Of a stretch of 25,336 nucleotides of DNA, positions 17,349 to 23,857 are shown one piece after another. Under the pieces are notes generated by a model that was given only the letters and a program-made list of their open reading frames with translations, searched no databases and was not told where the DNA came from. Positions within the stretch are counted from its first letter, which is position 1. The number at the start of each line of letters is the position of its first letter. Origin of the DNA: Planctomycetaceae bacterium UBA6894 (lineage in GTDB: Bacteria > Planctomycetota > Planctomycetia > Gemmatales > Gemmataceae); the NCBI GenBank assembly GCA_002451275.1, contig DKBS01000049.1, positions 14,223 through 39,558 on the forward strand, written 5' to 3'. The position numbers and the translations under genes were made by a program.

Positions 17349-18182
17349 TCATTTGTCCTTGCCAGGGGCTGCCGGTTTTGCGGCTGGCAGCCCCGGAATG
17401 GGCGGTGCGGCAGGCCCCTTGGGCTGGGGCTGGGGGTTGACTGGATTGGCGGCAGGCGGCTTGTTCGGGGCAAATTCGTTCGGCTGCAGGACAACCGGCG
17501 GCAATCCAATACCCTTTTCGTCGAGGTTGTAACGCTCCACACTTTGGATCCGATCGTCCGAACCACGGCCGGTACGCAAGGCAATGATCGCCGCCGCCGC
17601 AGGCTCCACCAACACTTTGCCCTCGAGACCAGGGGGCATCATGCGGACTGCCAAAGTTAACTTTCGCGCAGCCAGACGTTCCCGGGATGGCAAATCGATT
17701 CCAAGGAGCCGGAATGGCCCCACCCGTAAAATGGCACCCGTCATACGACTGTTTTCCCCGGGAAGCATCTCGGGGCAGAGGCACACAACCCAATCCCCTG
17801 GCCGAAGATCATTGGCCACCCTCTGGGCAGGAATCGACAGGGTCAGGGTGGATTCGTTTGGTTGCAGTTGGGCAGTGATGTCCTCCACGGAGCTTCTCAC
17901 ATCCCGCAACAGGACCAACTCGCCCGCCTTCAGGTCCCGGTTCAAGGTTTTCTGAACCACCCGCCCCAGGTCACCCTGGTGGAGGATGGACTGCAGGGCT
18001 TCCGGCGGAGCTGTGACGGCAAGCACCGTCATATTTTCCTCCCTGAGGGGTTGCCCGGCCTTCAGGTCGGTCTTCGCCACCATCAGGGGGATGGGATCCT
18101 TGACGGTACGCAGCACCGCGAAATTCACGCCGGCGGCAGCGATGGCAAACAGCAGGGGAATCCACCAGGAACTGGGTCTCAT
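17349..18182 (-). CDS. cpaB: CpaB/RcpC-like pilus assembly protein (SAF domain)
   Basis: A 277-residue protein with an N-terminal membrane anchor (about 7-24) and a SAF domain (about 32-96; PIPLMVAKTDLKAGQPLREENM, then VVQKTLNRDLKAGELVLLRDV). An RcpC/CpaB core follows, with STLTLSIPAQRVANDLRPGDWV (115-136). The tail after about 235 is rich in proline, alanine and lysine. CpaB proteins act in the periplasm and help the outer-membrane secretin or pilus channel; the tail may bridge the peptidoglycan. The start ATG follows GGAAGAGAG and overlaps the stop of the preceding membrane protein (ATGA). No secretin gene is present nearby, which is unusual for cpaB. Confidence 0.88.
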   Translation of the reverse strand: MRPSSWWIPLLFAIAAAGVNFAVLRTVKDPIPLMVAKTDLKAGQPLREENMTVLAVTAPPEALQSILHQGDLGRVVQKTLNRDLKAGELVLLRDVRSSVEDITAQLQPNESTLTLSIPAQRVANDLRPGDWVVCLCPEMLPGENSRMTGAILRVGPFRLLGIDLPSRERLAARKLTLAVRMMPPGLEGKVLVEPAAAAIIALRTGRGSDDRIQSVERYNLDEKGIGLPPVVLQPNEFAPNKPPAANPVNPQPQPKGPAAPPIPGLPAAKPAAPGKDK

Positions 18183-18808
18183 GGTCGGCTACTCTCTTCC
18201 ATTCCAGGCCTGACCAACAGCCAGCCCCGCACTTGTCTTGAATTGGGCTCGTTCACCGCCCCGGTCGCCTCGCGCCATTGGCAAAGCAGCGGGGTACCAT
18301 GCCAAGTCACCTGCCATGCGCCGGCAGCCATAGCCTTGATTGTACCGCCCCCCATGCCTGCCAAATGTTCCATCAAATCCTCTCCGGATTGATAGCCTGT
18401 GGTGGCCAAGAGTTCGGAGGCCACCCGACCATCGGGCTCTACCTTCCGGCGCAAGGGAACAAGGCTTGGCACCGAATCGAACCAGGCTGAGGGGATGCCC
18501 TTCCGGGTTTGACTGCGAACCTTTTCCTCCAAAGTTTTCACTTGATGTGGACTCGGTTTATTTTGCAGTTCCCCCGGCTCTGCAATCATCCACTCCCATC
18601 CGTCGTCCCCCCACGCCAGGAAAGCCTCGGCCCACCCATCCGGTTTTTCAGGCTTTCGGAACGATTCGCGAGGCACCGACTTTCCGGCCAGGAAGAAAAT
18701 CCCGCCCCGGCCACCCGAATAAAAGACAAAAATTGTCAAAATCCATATGGAGGAGCAAAGACCCAGCAGGACCCAGCGCCACCCATTCCGACCTGCCTTC
18801 CAGGCCAT
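18179..18808 (-). CDS. Unknown single-pass membrane protein in the Tad operon
   Basis: I do not recognise this 209-residue protein. It has one N-terminal membrane segment (about 12-30, very aromatic: W, F, Y) preceded by basic residues. A soluble, probably periplasmic, part of about 175 residues follows. It contains a Trp-rich stretch (WAEAFLAWGDDGWEWM, 59-74), a charged helix (72-110) and a glycine-rich LAGMGGGTIKAMAAGAWQVTW region (149-169) that alternates like beta strands. Its start shares one base with the stop of the TadE-like gene, and its stop overlaps the cpaB start, so it is tightly coupled and surely part of the pilus operon. A minor assembly factor is the most that can be inferred. 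Confidence 0.75.
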   Translation of the reverse strand: MAWKAGRNGWRWVLLGLCSSIWILTIFVFYSGGRGGIFFLAGKSVPRESFRKPEKPDGWAEAFLAWGDDGWEWMIAEPGELQNKPSPHQVKTLEEKVRSQTRKGIPSAWFDSVPSLVPLRRKVEPDGRVASELLATTGYQSGEDLMEHLAGMGGGTIKAMAAGAWQVTWHGTPLLCQWREATGAVNEPNSRQVRGWLLVRPGMEESSRP

Positions 18809-19470
18809 TAAGGATTGCGCTCCAATCCCATGGTGGCCAGGTAGAGACTGTCCACAACCAATCCCAGATTTCCTAAAAGATTCTTCGCTCCGGCGACATT
18901 ACCTCCACCGCTGGCCTGGCCCAGGACAATCTGGATACTGTTCAGGTCCTTCTGAACCGCCAATGAGCCACCCACTATTGCCGGATTGAGCTTGGAGGTA
19001 TTGGCCGTTCCGAACCAATTGAGGTCCGTCTGGGTGATTGCCCGGGTCAACAGCGCCAACGTTCCGTGGGGCGCCCAGTAGCCGGGAACCGTGTTCCAGG
19101 CCGATATGTTGGAGGCACCCCAGGTGCCGGCAACCACCGTGGTGGATGACTGCGAGGACAATTGGTCGGGCAATGCTGCCGATATTCCGGTCCACCGGGG
19201 ATGATCGCTCCTCACGCTGCCCTCCACGCTACTGAACATGGGGTCGGCACCGGTTTGCAGCATGTTTGGCTGGGGGGCTGACAAGCGGTCCCGCCAACCA
19301 ACCTGGCGCGCGGCGGCCGCATCGGAGACAGTCACAATGGAAACCCGCGCCACATAGAGCAGCAGCATGCCGGTCATCAACAACACCGGCAGCACCAGTA
19401 CGAATTCCAACGGGGCGGAACCGCTTCTCGGACGCTTGATGCAATCGTGTTTCATTTCCATGGTTGGCAT
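18808..19470 (-). CDS. tadE: TadE-like pseudopilin
   Basis: A 220-residue TadE-family protein. The start used is ATG 19470, 1 nt after the tadG stop; two more in-frame ATGs lie at 19461 and 19455, and a longer frame reaching 19536 has no support. It has a short basic leader and then the canonical prepilin-peptidase site: G17 followed by SAPLEF, with Glu at +5 (E22). The hydrophobic helix is FVLVLPVLLMTGMLLLYVARV. The soluble part has the usual SDAAAARQ after the helix and a Ser/Thr/Gly-rich, probably periplasmic, domain. TadE proteins are minor pilins processed by the TadV peptidase. The window's peptidase gene (22361-23059) is in the same operon. Confidence 0.85.
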   Translation of the reverse strand: MPTMEMKHDCIKRPRSGSAPLEFVLVLPVLLMTGMLLLYVARVSIVTVSDAAAARQVGWRDRLSAPQPNMLQTGADPMFSSVEGSVRSDHPRWTGISAALPDQLSSQSSTTVVAGTWGASNISAWNTVPGYWAPHGTLALLTRAITQTDLNWFGTANTSKLNPAIVGGSLAVQKDLNSIQIVLGQASGGGNVAGAKNLLGNLGLVVDSLYLATMGLERNP

Positions 19471-19471
19471 T

Positions 19472-21349
19472 TTAATGGCCCGCCAAAAACGCTTGGGGCA
19501 AACCTGCCATGTCGGCCAGATTGGCTGGAAAATCACCGAGCAGGCCCGAAAGGTAACCGGCCGCTTCTCCTGCCCGACTGGTAGGCACCAAACGCACCTG
19601 CCAATCGGGCTTGGGAATAGGCTGGGCCACGGTATCGGGCGGAGTGTCTTTGTCGGGCCCGGTCTTGGTGTCGAATCCGGGCCCGGGATGGGTCACCACC
19701 TGACTGGCCCAGACCAGCGTGTCCCAGCCATCGTTGTCTTGGTAGCCGGTGGCTGGGACGGCAACCGTCGGGTTAGCCGCGTAAATCATGGCCTGGGAAT
19801 AGGCCGCAATTTTCCCGTCAGCGGAAACCGCACCTCCAAGCAATTTGGGCAGGAAACTGGAACGGTCATCGCGCCAGGCAAATCCCACCACGCAAAAGCG
19901 CTGATCCGCGTTTGTGGAGTTGTATCGCCAAATCTGGGTGCGGTGGTTTGAGGCGTTTGTCGTATCCGCCATGACAAAAGGGTTCCAGGCTACCTTGGTG
20001 CCTATTGCCTTTTTCATCCGCTCGGCAATTCCCTCGGTAGTGATCTTGGTCCGCCGCCAGTAGTAATCCTTGAACCGGCCCAGTAAGACTGAATCCTGAC
20101 CCCAAAGCAAAAGGGAACGTCGATGGTATTGAACCCATGGCGAAGTAGCCCGTACCCAATGGCTATCGACCGGAGCGACATTTCCAGATTCCCTCGCAAC
20201 AGGAAGGGTGGGATCAGTTGGATAAATCTCCGCCACCTGTTCGCCTCGCACCCCCTCCACGGCAGCCTGAGCCAACTGTGGGGCCTCCGTCACCACCTGC
20301 GCCGTGTAGGCATCCAAGGCGGCCAACTGGCTCCACACCGCGGCGTTCATTGATTGGGTTTCGCGGGTCGCCTTTAGCAAGGCGTCAAGGGCTTTGGTTT
20401 CCAAAACGATTTTCTTCTGGAGAATCAGGGCCGCATTGGCGATCTGAATAGACTCTGCTTCCATGTCTTTATAAAATTTTGAGTTGTTTGGTTTATCATA
20501 TGTAGATTTTGCGTTCAACAAACCCGCATAAAACTGTGCAACATACGTGTGAAAGACCACCACCTTCAGCCGACGAAAAGAATCACCAATAGCCCCTCGA
20601 AGGTCATCGTAAATCCAATTGCCGTTGGCGTCCTGCCGGTTATTTCTGTCCAGAACGAGGACAGACTCGGGATCCGGCATTACACGGGTGAGCTCACCGG
20701 CAAAACGGGCGGCCTCGTAACCAATTTTTCCAACTACCGTAGGGGCACCCATCCGATTCTGGTAGATCGGCTTGCTGTATGGCTCATCCTTATTGATAAA
20801 CTGCGTAAGGAATCCATCTCCAAAATCACTCTTTTTTGGATTCAATGAAAAATTGATCAGGTTGCCAAGACTGTTACTGCCGAACCAATCTCTTGCCTCC
20901 TGAAAACGGGTGGGAGGCGGAACCTGTGTTAATTTACGCTCCCAATTATCTTGGTGAACACCCCAAGAGTTGATCAGGCCCGGCGGATAGAAAGTAAAGG
21001 CAAAGGGAGGATTTTCATCCAGACTTCCATCGGGATAAATCCCATCGAGTGCCGCGTGCAAGGCGCCGATCGCGGCCAATTCACCCGACAGGTGCTGCGC
21101 GTGCGCCAGGGTGTTCATGCCGCGGGCGAGGGGAACCGCCGCGCTGTAGGCCACCGCGTCGGCGGCATTTTGCACCTCCACCCTCAGCCGTGAAGTTCGG
21201 CCGACATTGCCCACCAGACTGACCATCACCAGCAGAAACAGCAGCACAAAGATGGTCGCGACGGGCATGTTGGCGCCCCGACCGTCATGGAAACGGCAAA
21301 CAGCCGCAGTTGTGTGTTCAAACATTCGTGATCCGCGTATCCAACCCAT
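19472..21349 (-). CDS. tadG: TadG-like protein
   Basis: A large TadG-like protein, 625 residues from ATG 21349, which follows AAAGGGGG by 7 nt. A longer frame reaching 21439 overlaps the previous gene and lacks a site, so I reject it. The N-terminal Tad domain has RGANMPVATIFVLLFLLVMV (24-43), then a membrane helix, then SRLRVEVQNAADAVAYSAA (53-71). That is the classic TadG/TadE post-helix region in which a new residue count of NAADAAA-type repeats begins. The remaining 550 residues are soluble and extracytoplasmic, with a middle region rich in Asn and Lys and a C-terminal part including AYSQAMIYAANP and DWQVRLVPTSRAGE. No von Willebrand A motif is seen. A stretch inside it (about 20450-20960) is visibly more AT-rich than its surroundings. 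Confidence 0.83.
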   Translation of the reverse strand: MGWIRGSRMFEHTTAAVCRFHDGRGANMPVATIFVLLFLLVMVSLVGNVGRTSRLRVEVQNAADAVAYSAAVPLARGMNTLAHAQHLSGELAAIGALHAALDGIYPDGSLDENPPFAFTFYPPGLINSWGVHQDNWERKLTQVPPPTRFQEARDWFGSNSLGNLINFSLNPKKSDFGDGFLTQFINKDEPYSKPIYQNRMGAPTVVGKIGYEAARFAGELTRVMPDPESVLVLDRNNRQDANGNWIYDDLRGAIGDSFRRLKVVVFHTYVAQFYAGLLNAKSTYDKPNNSKFYKDMEAESIQIANAALILQKKIVLETKALDALLKATRETQSMNAAVWSQLAALDAYTAQVVTEAPQLAQAAVEGVRGEQVAEIYPTDPTLPVARESGNVAPVDSHWVRATSPWVQYHRRSLLLWGQDSVLLGRFKDYYWRRTKITTEGIAERMKKAIGTKVAWNPFVMADTTNASNHRTQIWRYNSTNADQRFCVVGFAWRDDRSSFLPKLLGGAVSADGKIAAYSQAMIYAANPTVAVPATGYQDNDGWDTLVWASQVVTHPGPGFDTKTGPDKDTPPDTVAQPIPKPDWQVRLVPTSRAGEAAGYLSGLLGDFPANLADMAGLPQAFLAGH

Positions 21350-21366
21350 GGGCAGCCCCCTTTCGC

Positions 21367-22155
21367 CTACTGCGGGCTCCGGTACTGGATGGAAAGGGAA
21401 CGCTGGGCGTTGCGCGGGTACTCCGCAGGAAGCACACACCGGCTTTGCACCTGATGGTACCCCTTCCCCAAGCTCCCTGGTTGCACAATGGAAGCCACCC
21501 CCGGGATGAGAACCTGGGGCTGGAAAATCACGCTGACCTCCACCTCGCCATCCGGATTCAAGGATGGGTCGTAGACCGAGTCGGCGACGATCAGCACCTC
21601 AGTCCTGTGGGCGACATCGGTGAATTTGGCGGCTATCGAGTTAGCTGCTGTATTATCCCCCGTCATGACGCCGTAGGAGTCGGCTGCCATTTCCGCCTGG
21701 TCGGCAACCTCCGAGGCTGACCAGGCCGATGGCGTCGGTGGCAGGTTGGACGAAACAATGCGCCCGTAGGGGACAAGCGCCAACCGGGCAGCCAGCCGGA
21801 CCTGCCCCTCGCCAACACCTGCCTGATTCATGGGCATCCAGACCGCAGCCGCCCTCGTTGCCGAGTAGGCTGCCCGGCTGCACGCCACCTTGGCCAGCAA
21901 CAGGTAACCGGCTTCAAACCAGACCAGAGAAAGCATCAGGAAGAGGGGCAAAACCATCACAAAGCCAAGGGGGTAAGAGGCCCCCGATTCACCCCGAGCA
22001 AGGCTTTCATTCGAACTGGTGCCAGTTGCACAGAAACGCCAAACCATGGCCGTCAGGGCCACCGAAGTGAAGCCCCACAGAAAAAGCGGCCAGATCATTT
22101 CCCAAGGCGCTCCAATCACCGCGTCATTTCCCCCAACCACCGTGCAAATTTGCAT
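21367..22155 (-). CDS. TadE-like protein with two hydrophobic segments
   Basis: A 262-residue protein if it starts at ATG 22155, 5 nt after the stop of the 58-codon pilin-like gene, which would allow coupling. ATG 22098, 11 nt after GGAG, would start it directly at the first membrane helix. It has a hydrophobic helix (about 20-41) and then a second one (65-88) with the TadE-type sequence YPLGFVMVLPLFLML. At this site the cleavage motif is damaged: G58 is followed by ASYPLGF, and the expected Glu at +5 is absent. After the helix come ACSRAAYSATRAAAVW and a beta-rich domain with VEVSVIFQPQVLIPGV. This fits a TadE/pseudopilin that may not be processed normally. It lies immediately upstream of tadG in transcription. 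Confidence 0.78.
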   Translation of the reverse strand: MQICTVVGGNDAVIGAPWEMIWPLFLWGFTSVALTAMVWRFCATGTSSNESLARGESGASYPLGFVMVLPLFLMLSLVWFEAGYLLLAKVACSRAAYSATRAAAVWMPMNQAGVGEGQVRLAARLALVPYGRIVSSNLPPTPSAWSASEVADQAEMAADSYGVMTGDNTAANSIAAKFTDVAHRTEVLIVADSVYDPSLNPDGEVEVSVIFQPQVLIPGVASIVQPGSLGKGYHQVQSRCVLPAEYPRNAQRSLSIQYRSPQ

Positions 22156-22160
22156 CGGAA

Positions 22161-22337
22161 TCAAAAGGGCCAGCCGGCAAAGACCCTGGCCAAACGATGG
22201 AACGCAGCCAAGGCAGGGGCGACCAGCAACCACAATGATGAGGCTATCGCCATGGTGACGCCCATTACCGTGACCAATTCCATGGCAGCGTATCCCGATC
22301 GGGGCTTACCACTCACCTTGCTCCGTTCCAGGTTCAT
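22161..22337 (-). CDS. Small Flp/TadE-like pilin (58 residues)
   Basis: This short gene fills the space between the prepilin peptidase and the TadE-like gene. ATG 22337 follows AAGGGGAAACC (AAGGGG about 8 nt away), and the TGA is at 22161-22163. Translation gives a basic 15-residue leader ending in PRSG, then YAAMELVTVMGVTMAIASSL, a hydrophobic helix, and a short FHRLARVFAGWPF tail. The site G15 / YAAME with Glu at +5 is the canonical type IVb prepilin-peptidase motif G/xxxxE. The two better-sized pilins in this locus have Gln at +5. The ribosome-binding site, correct spacing to both neighbours and the motif make a real gene likely. It could be a minor pilin. Confidence 0.82.
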   Translation of the reverse strand: MNLERSKVSGKPRSGYAAMELVTVMGVTMAIASSLWLLVAPALAAFHRLARVFAGWPF

Positions 22338-22360
22338 TTTGGTTTCCCCTTCCCTTCATT

Positions 22361-23059
22361 TTATCGGGATTGAAGCCCGAGCCACCCGCTAAAAGCCGGG
22401 GTCCAGTGGATCAGCAAGCCGGCAAGGAACAGGGGTGCCATGGGCAATTTTCCCCGCAGGGCTTCACGCGCGCGGCCACGCCAATCGAGGGTGGTTTCCG
22501 GGTTGGGTACCAGGATTTTTTTGAACACCCACAGCCCGCCAACCAGGCCGGCCAGCAGGATGGTGTTGAACAGCACTTCTCCCAAGGCTGCCGGCCCCAG
22601 AAACAGACCCAAGGCACCCGCCAGCTTCACATCACCGGCTCCCCCACCCATCACCGCGTAGAGAACCAAAAAAACCAGAAAACCAATGAGGAACCCGAGC
22701 AAAGCTTCGGCAAGTGGAGGGAAACCAAAACGGTGGGTTGGGGGATTTTGGCCAGAAAAGACAATCGCACCTTGGGCCAATACTCCCCAAGCCATTGCCG
22801 TGTAGGTTGCCCAGTTCGGGATGCGCCGGTTGGCCAGGTCTGTGGCGGAAACCACCAAGAGCAGCAACATAACCAGCCAGGAGCAGGGGTTAGCCCAAGG
22901 CGCACCCGCCGGACCAAACCCAACCAGCCGGCCTAAAGCCAGGAGCAGGGCAGGAGCCAACCATGCCACCAGCCAGTTCACATTCCTCTCCCCGCCGTTG
23001 GCGCTCCAAACTATTCGATAGGGACTGCCAACACGGATCAGGAAGGGTGATGATCCCAT
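22361..23059 (-). CDS. tadV: TadV/CpaA-type prepilin peptidase
   Basis: A 232-residue A24-family membrane aspartyl protease that cleaves the leader of Flp and TadE-type prepilins. Catalytic aspartates are D74 in SATDLANRRIPN and D143 in the GxGD element GGGAGDVKL (138-146). Several hydrophobic helices cover the protein (about 29-47, 59-74, 84-103, 116-136, 146-176 and 210-226). The N-terminal methylase domain of the long PilD type is missing, as expected for TadV/CpaA. ATG 23059 follows CAGGACC, but a GTG at 22981 preceded by GGGGAGAGG would start it just before the first helix and is a good alternative. It lies 23 nt before the 58-codon pilin gene. Between it and the Flp gene is a strong hairpin. 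Confidence 0.91.
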   Translation of the reverse strand: MGSSPFLIRVGSPYRIVWSANGGERNVNWLVAWLAPALLLALGRLVGFGPAGAPWANPCSWLVMLLLLVVSATDLANRRIPNWATYTAMAWGVLAQGAIVFSGQNPPTHRFGFPPLAEALLGFLIGFLVFLVLYAVMGGGAGDVKLAGALGLFLGPAALGEVLFNTILLAGLVGGLWVFKKILVPNPETTLDWRGRAREALRGKLPMAPLFLAGLLIHWTPAFSGWLGLQSR

Positions 23060-23095
23060 CTGGTCCTGATTGAGAGTCCGTGGCCTTGAAGAATT

Positions 23096-23123
23096 CGGGC
23101 CGGCATGGTTTCATGCCGGCCCG
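23096..23123 (-). terminator. Strong hairpin between flp and the prepilin peptidase gene
   Basis: A perfect 12-bp stem (23096-23107 with 23112-23123) with a 4-nt loop, 9 or more of the pairs G-C, starts 29 nt downstream of the Flp pilin stop. No run of T follows on the minus strand (the next bases are AATTCTTCAAGG), so it is not a standard intrinsic terminator. It more likely stabilises or processes the pilin mRNA, or acts as a partial terminator that lowers expression of the downstream genes relative to pilin. Confidence 0.65.
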
Positions 23124-23151
23124 GTTCCAAAAGCAAAGGTTTCGCCTTGAA

Positions 23152-23340
23152 TCACTGAGCGGTGGGCATCTTGGTGGGATCGGTCACATCGCTCATGTTG
23201 CCGGAAAACCAAGTGCTGATCGGATTCCAGAAGGACCAAACCAACAGGATGATGACCGCGGCAAAAGCCAGGATCATCGCGACCTGGACCGCTTCCATGC
23301 CTTCTTCGTTCTTGTGGAATTTCTTCAGCGCGCTAAACAT
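23152..23340 (-). CDS. flp: Flp-family type IVb pilin
   Basis: A 62-residue pilin from ATG 23340, placed 7 nt after GGGAG (CCGGGAGAACTCCA); an in-frame start 9 codons upstream is unlikely. It has a short basic leader (MFSALKKFHKNEEG), then MEAVQVAMILAFAAVIILLVWSFW as the hydrophobic helix, then a polar tail (ISTWFSGNMSDVTDPTKMPTAQ). The expected cleavage is after G14. The usual Glu at +5 is Gln (Q19) and Glu is at +2 (E16). Size, helix and neighbours fit the major Flp pilin. The following hairpin would favour high levels of this mRNA. It starts 30 nt after the previous pilin gene. Confidence 0.87.
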   Translation of the reverse strand: MFSALKKFHKNEEGMEAVQVAMILAFAAVIILLVWSFWNPISTWFSGNMSDVTDPTKMPTAQ

Positions 23341-23370
23341 TGGAGTTCTCCCGGTTAAAAAAGACACAAG

Positions 23371-23667
23371 TCATCCCTCGTCGATCGTCAGCAACGAGGT
23401 AATCACTTCCTGAAACCAACCCCGAATCCCCAGGACCTGCTTGCCATTCACGGTAACCGGCAATGAGGTCCAGACATTCCAAATGGCCAGCACCACCACG
23501 GCGCCAAAGCCCATAATCATCACCGCCTGAATCGCCTCCATTCCTCTTTCCGACCGGTGGAATCGGGCTACCGTGCGCCCAATTTTTCCGGCAAGCATTG
23601 CAAACTTGCCCTTGGATGCCAGGCGGGCCCTTATCGCTTTCCGATCAAACTTTAGGGCCGCATCCAT
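23371..23667 (-). CDS. Second Flp-like pilin with long leader
   Basis: A 98-residue Flp-like protein. The basic N-terminal part is long (about 42 residues), ending RSERG, then MEAIQAVMIMGFGAVVVLAIW (43-63), followed by a polar tail with WTSLPVTVNGKQVLGIRGWFQEV. If translation begins instead at Met24 (23598, after AAGGG), the leader would be about 19 residues, closer to normal. The helix start matches the neighbouring pilin (G-M-E-A-[IV]-Q), so both share a Q+5/E+2 variant of the processing site. It is the first pilin gene after the AT-rich gap. It could be a minor pilin or a second major one. The first ATG has only a distant GAGG. Confidence 0.82.
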   Translation of the reverse strand: MDAALKFDRKAIRARLASKGKFAMLAGKIGRTVARFHRSERGMEAIQAVMIMGFGAVVVLAIWNVWTSLPVTVNGKQVLGIRGWFQEVITSLLTIDEG

Positions 23668-23857
23668 CTCAATCTCAATCCTCAGTTCGCCTTATTATGA
23701 GGGATTTTATCCTTCCCTAGCACGGGAATAGCCCATCTTTTAAAAAAAGTCAGGCTTTCCCCCATGGAAGACGGAAAAATCGGTACTCCTTTCGACGCAA
23801 CAGTTTGATTTGCAAACCTTTCAGAAAAAAACTCTCTCCGGTTGAGCAATAAAGCCT
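23668..23857 (-). promoter_or_regulatory. AT-rich gap upstream of the pilin genes, likely promoter region
   Basis: The only sizeable gap in the minus-strand block (190 bp), notably AT-rich. A possible sigma-70 promoter reading toward the pilins is CTGACT (23748-23753) and TATTCC (23725-23730) with a 17-bp spacer; the match is weak. A T-tract lies between them. Its position suggests the pilin genes have their own promoter, separate from the ATPase gene to the right. A 73-codon reading frame here (23682-23903) overlaps the ATPase end and is not convincing. Confidence 0.35.

Noticed and set aside
16707..17660. 317-codon plus-strand frame across FHA-TadA and cpaB
   Set aside because: Runs antisense across two good genes and has no motif or ribosome-binding site.
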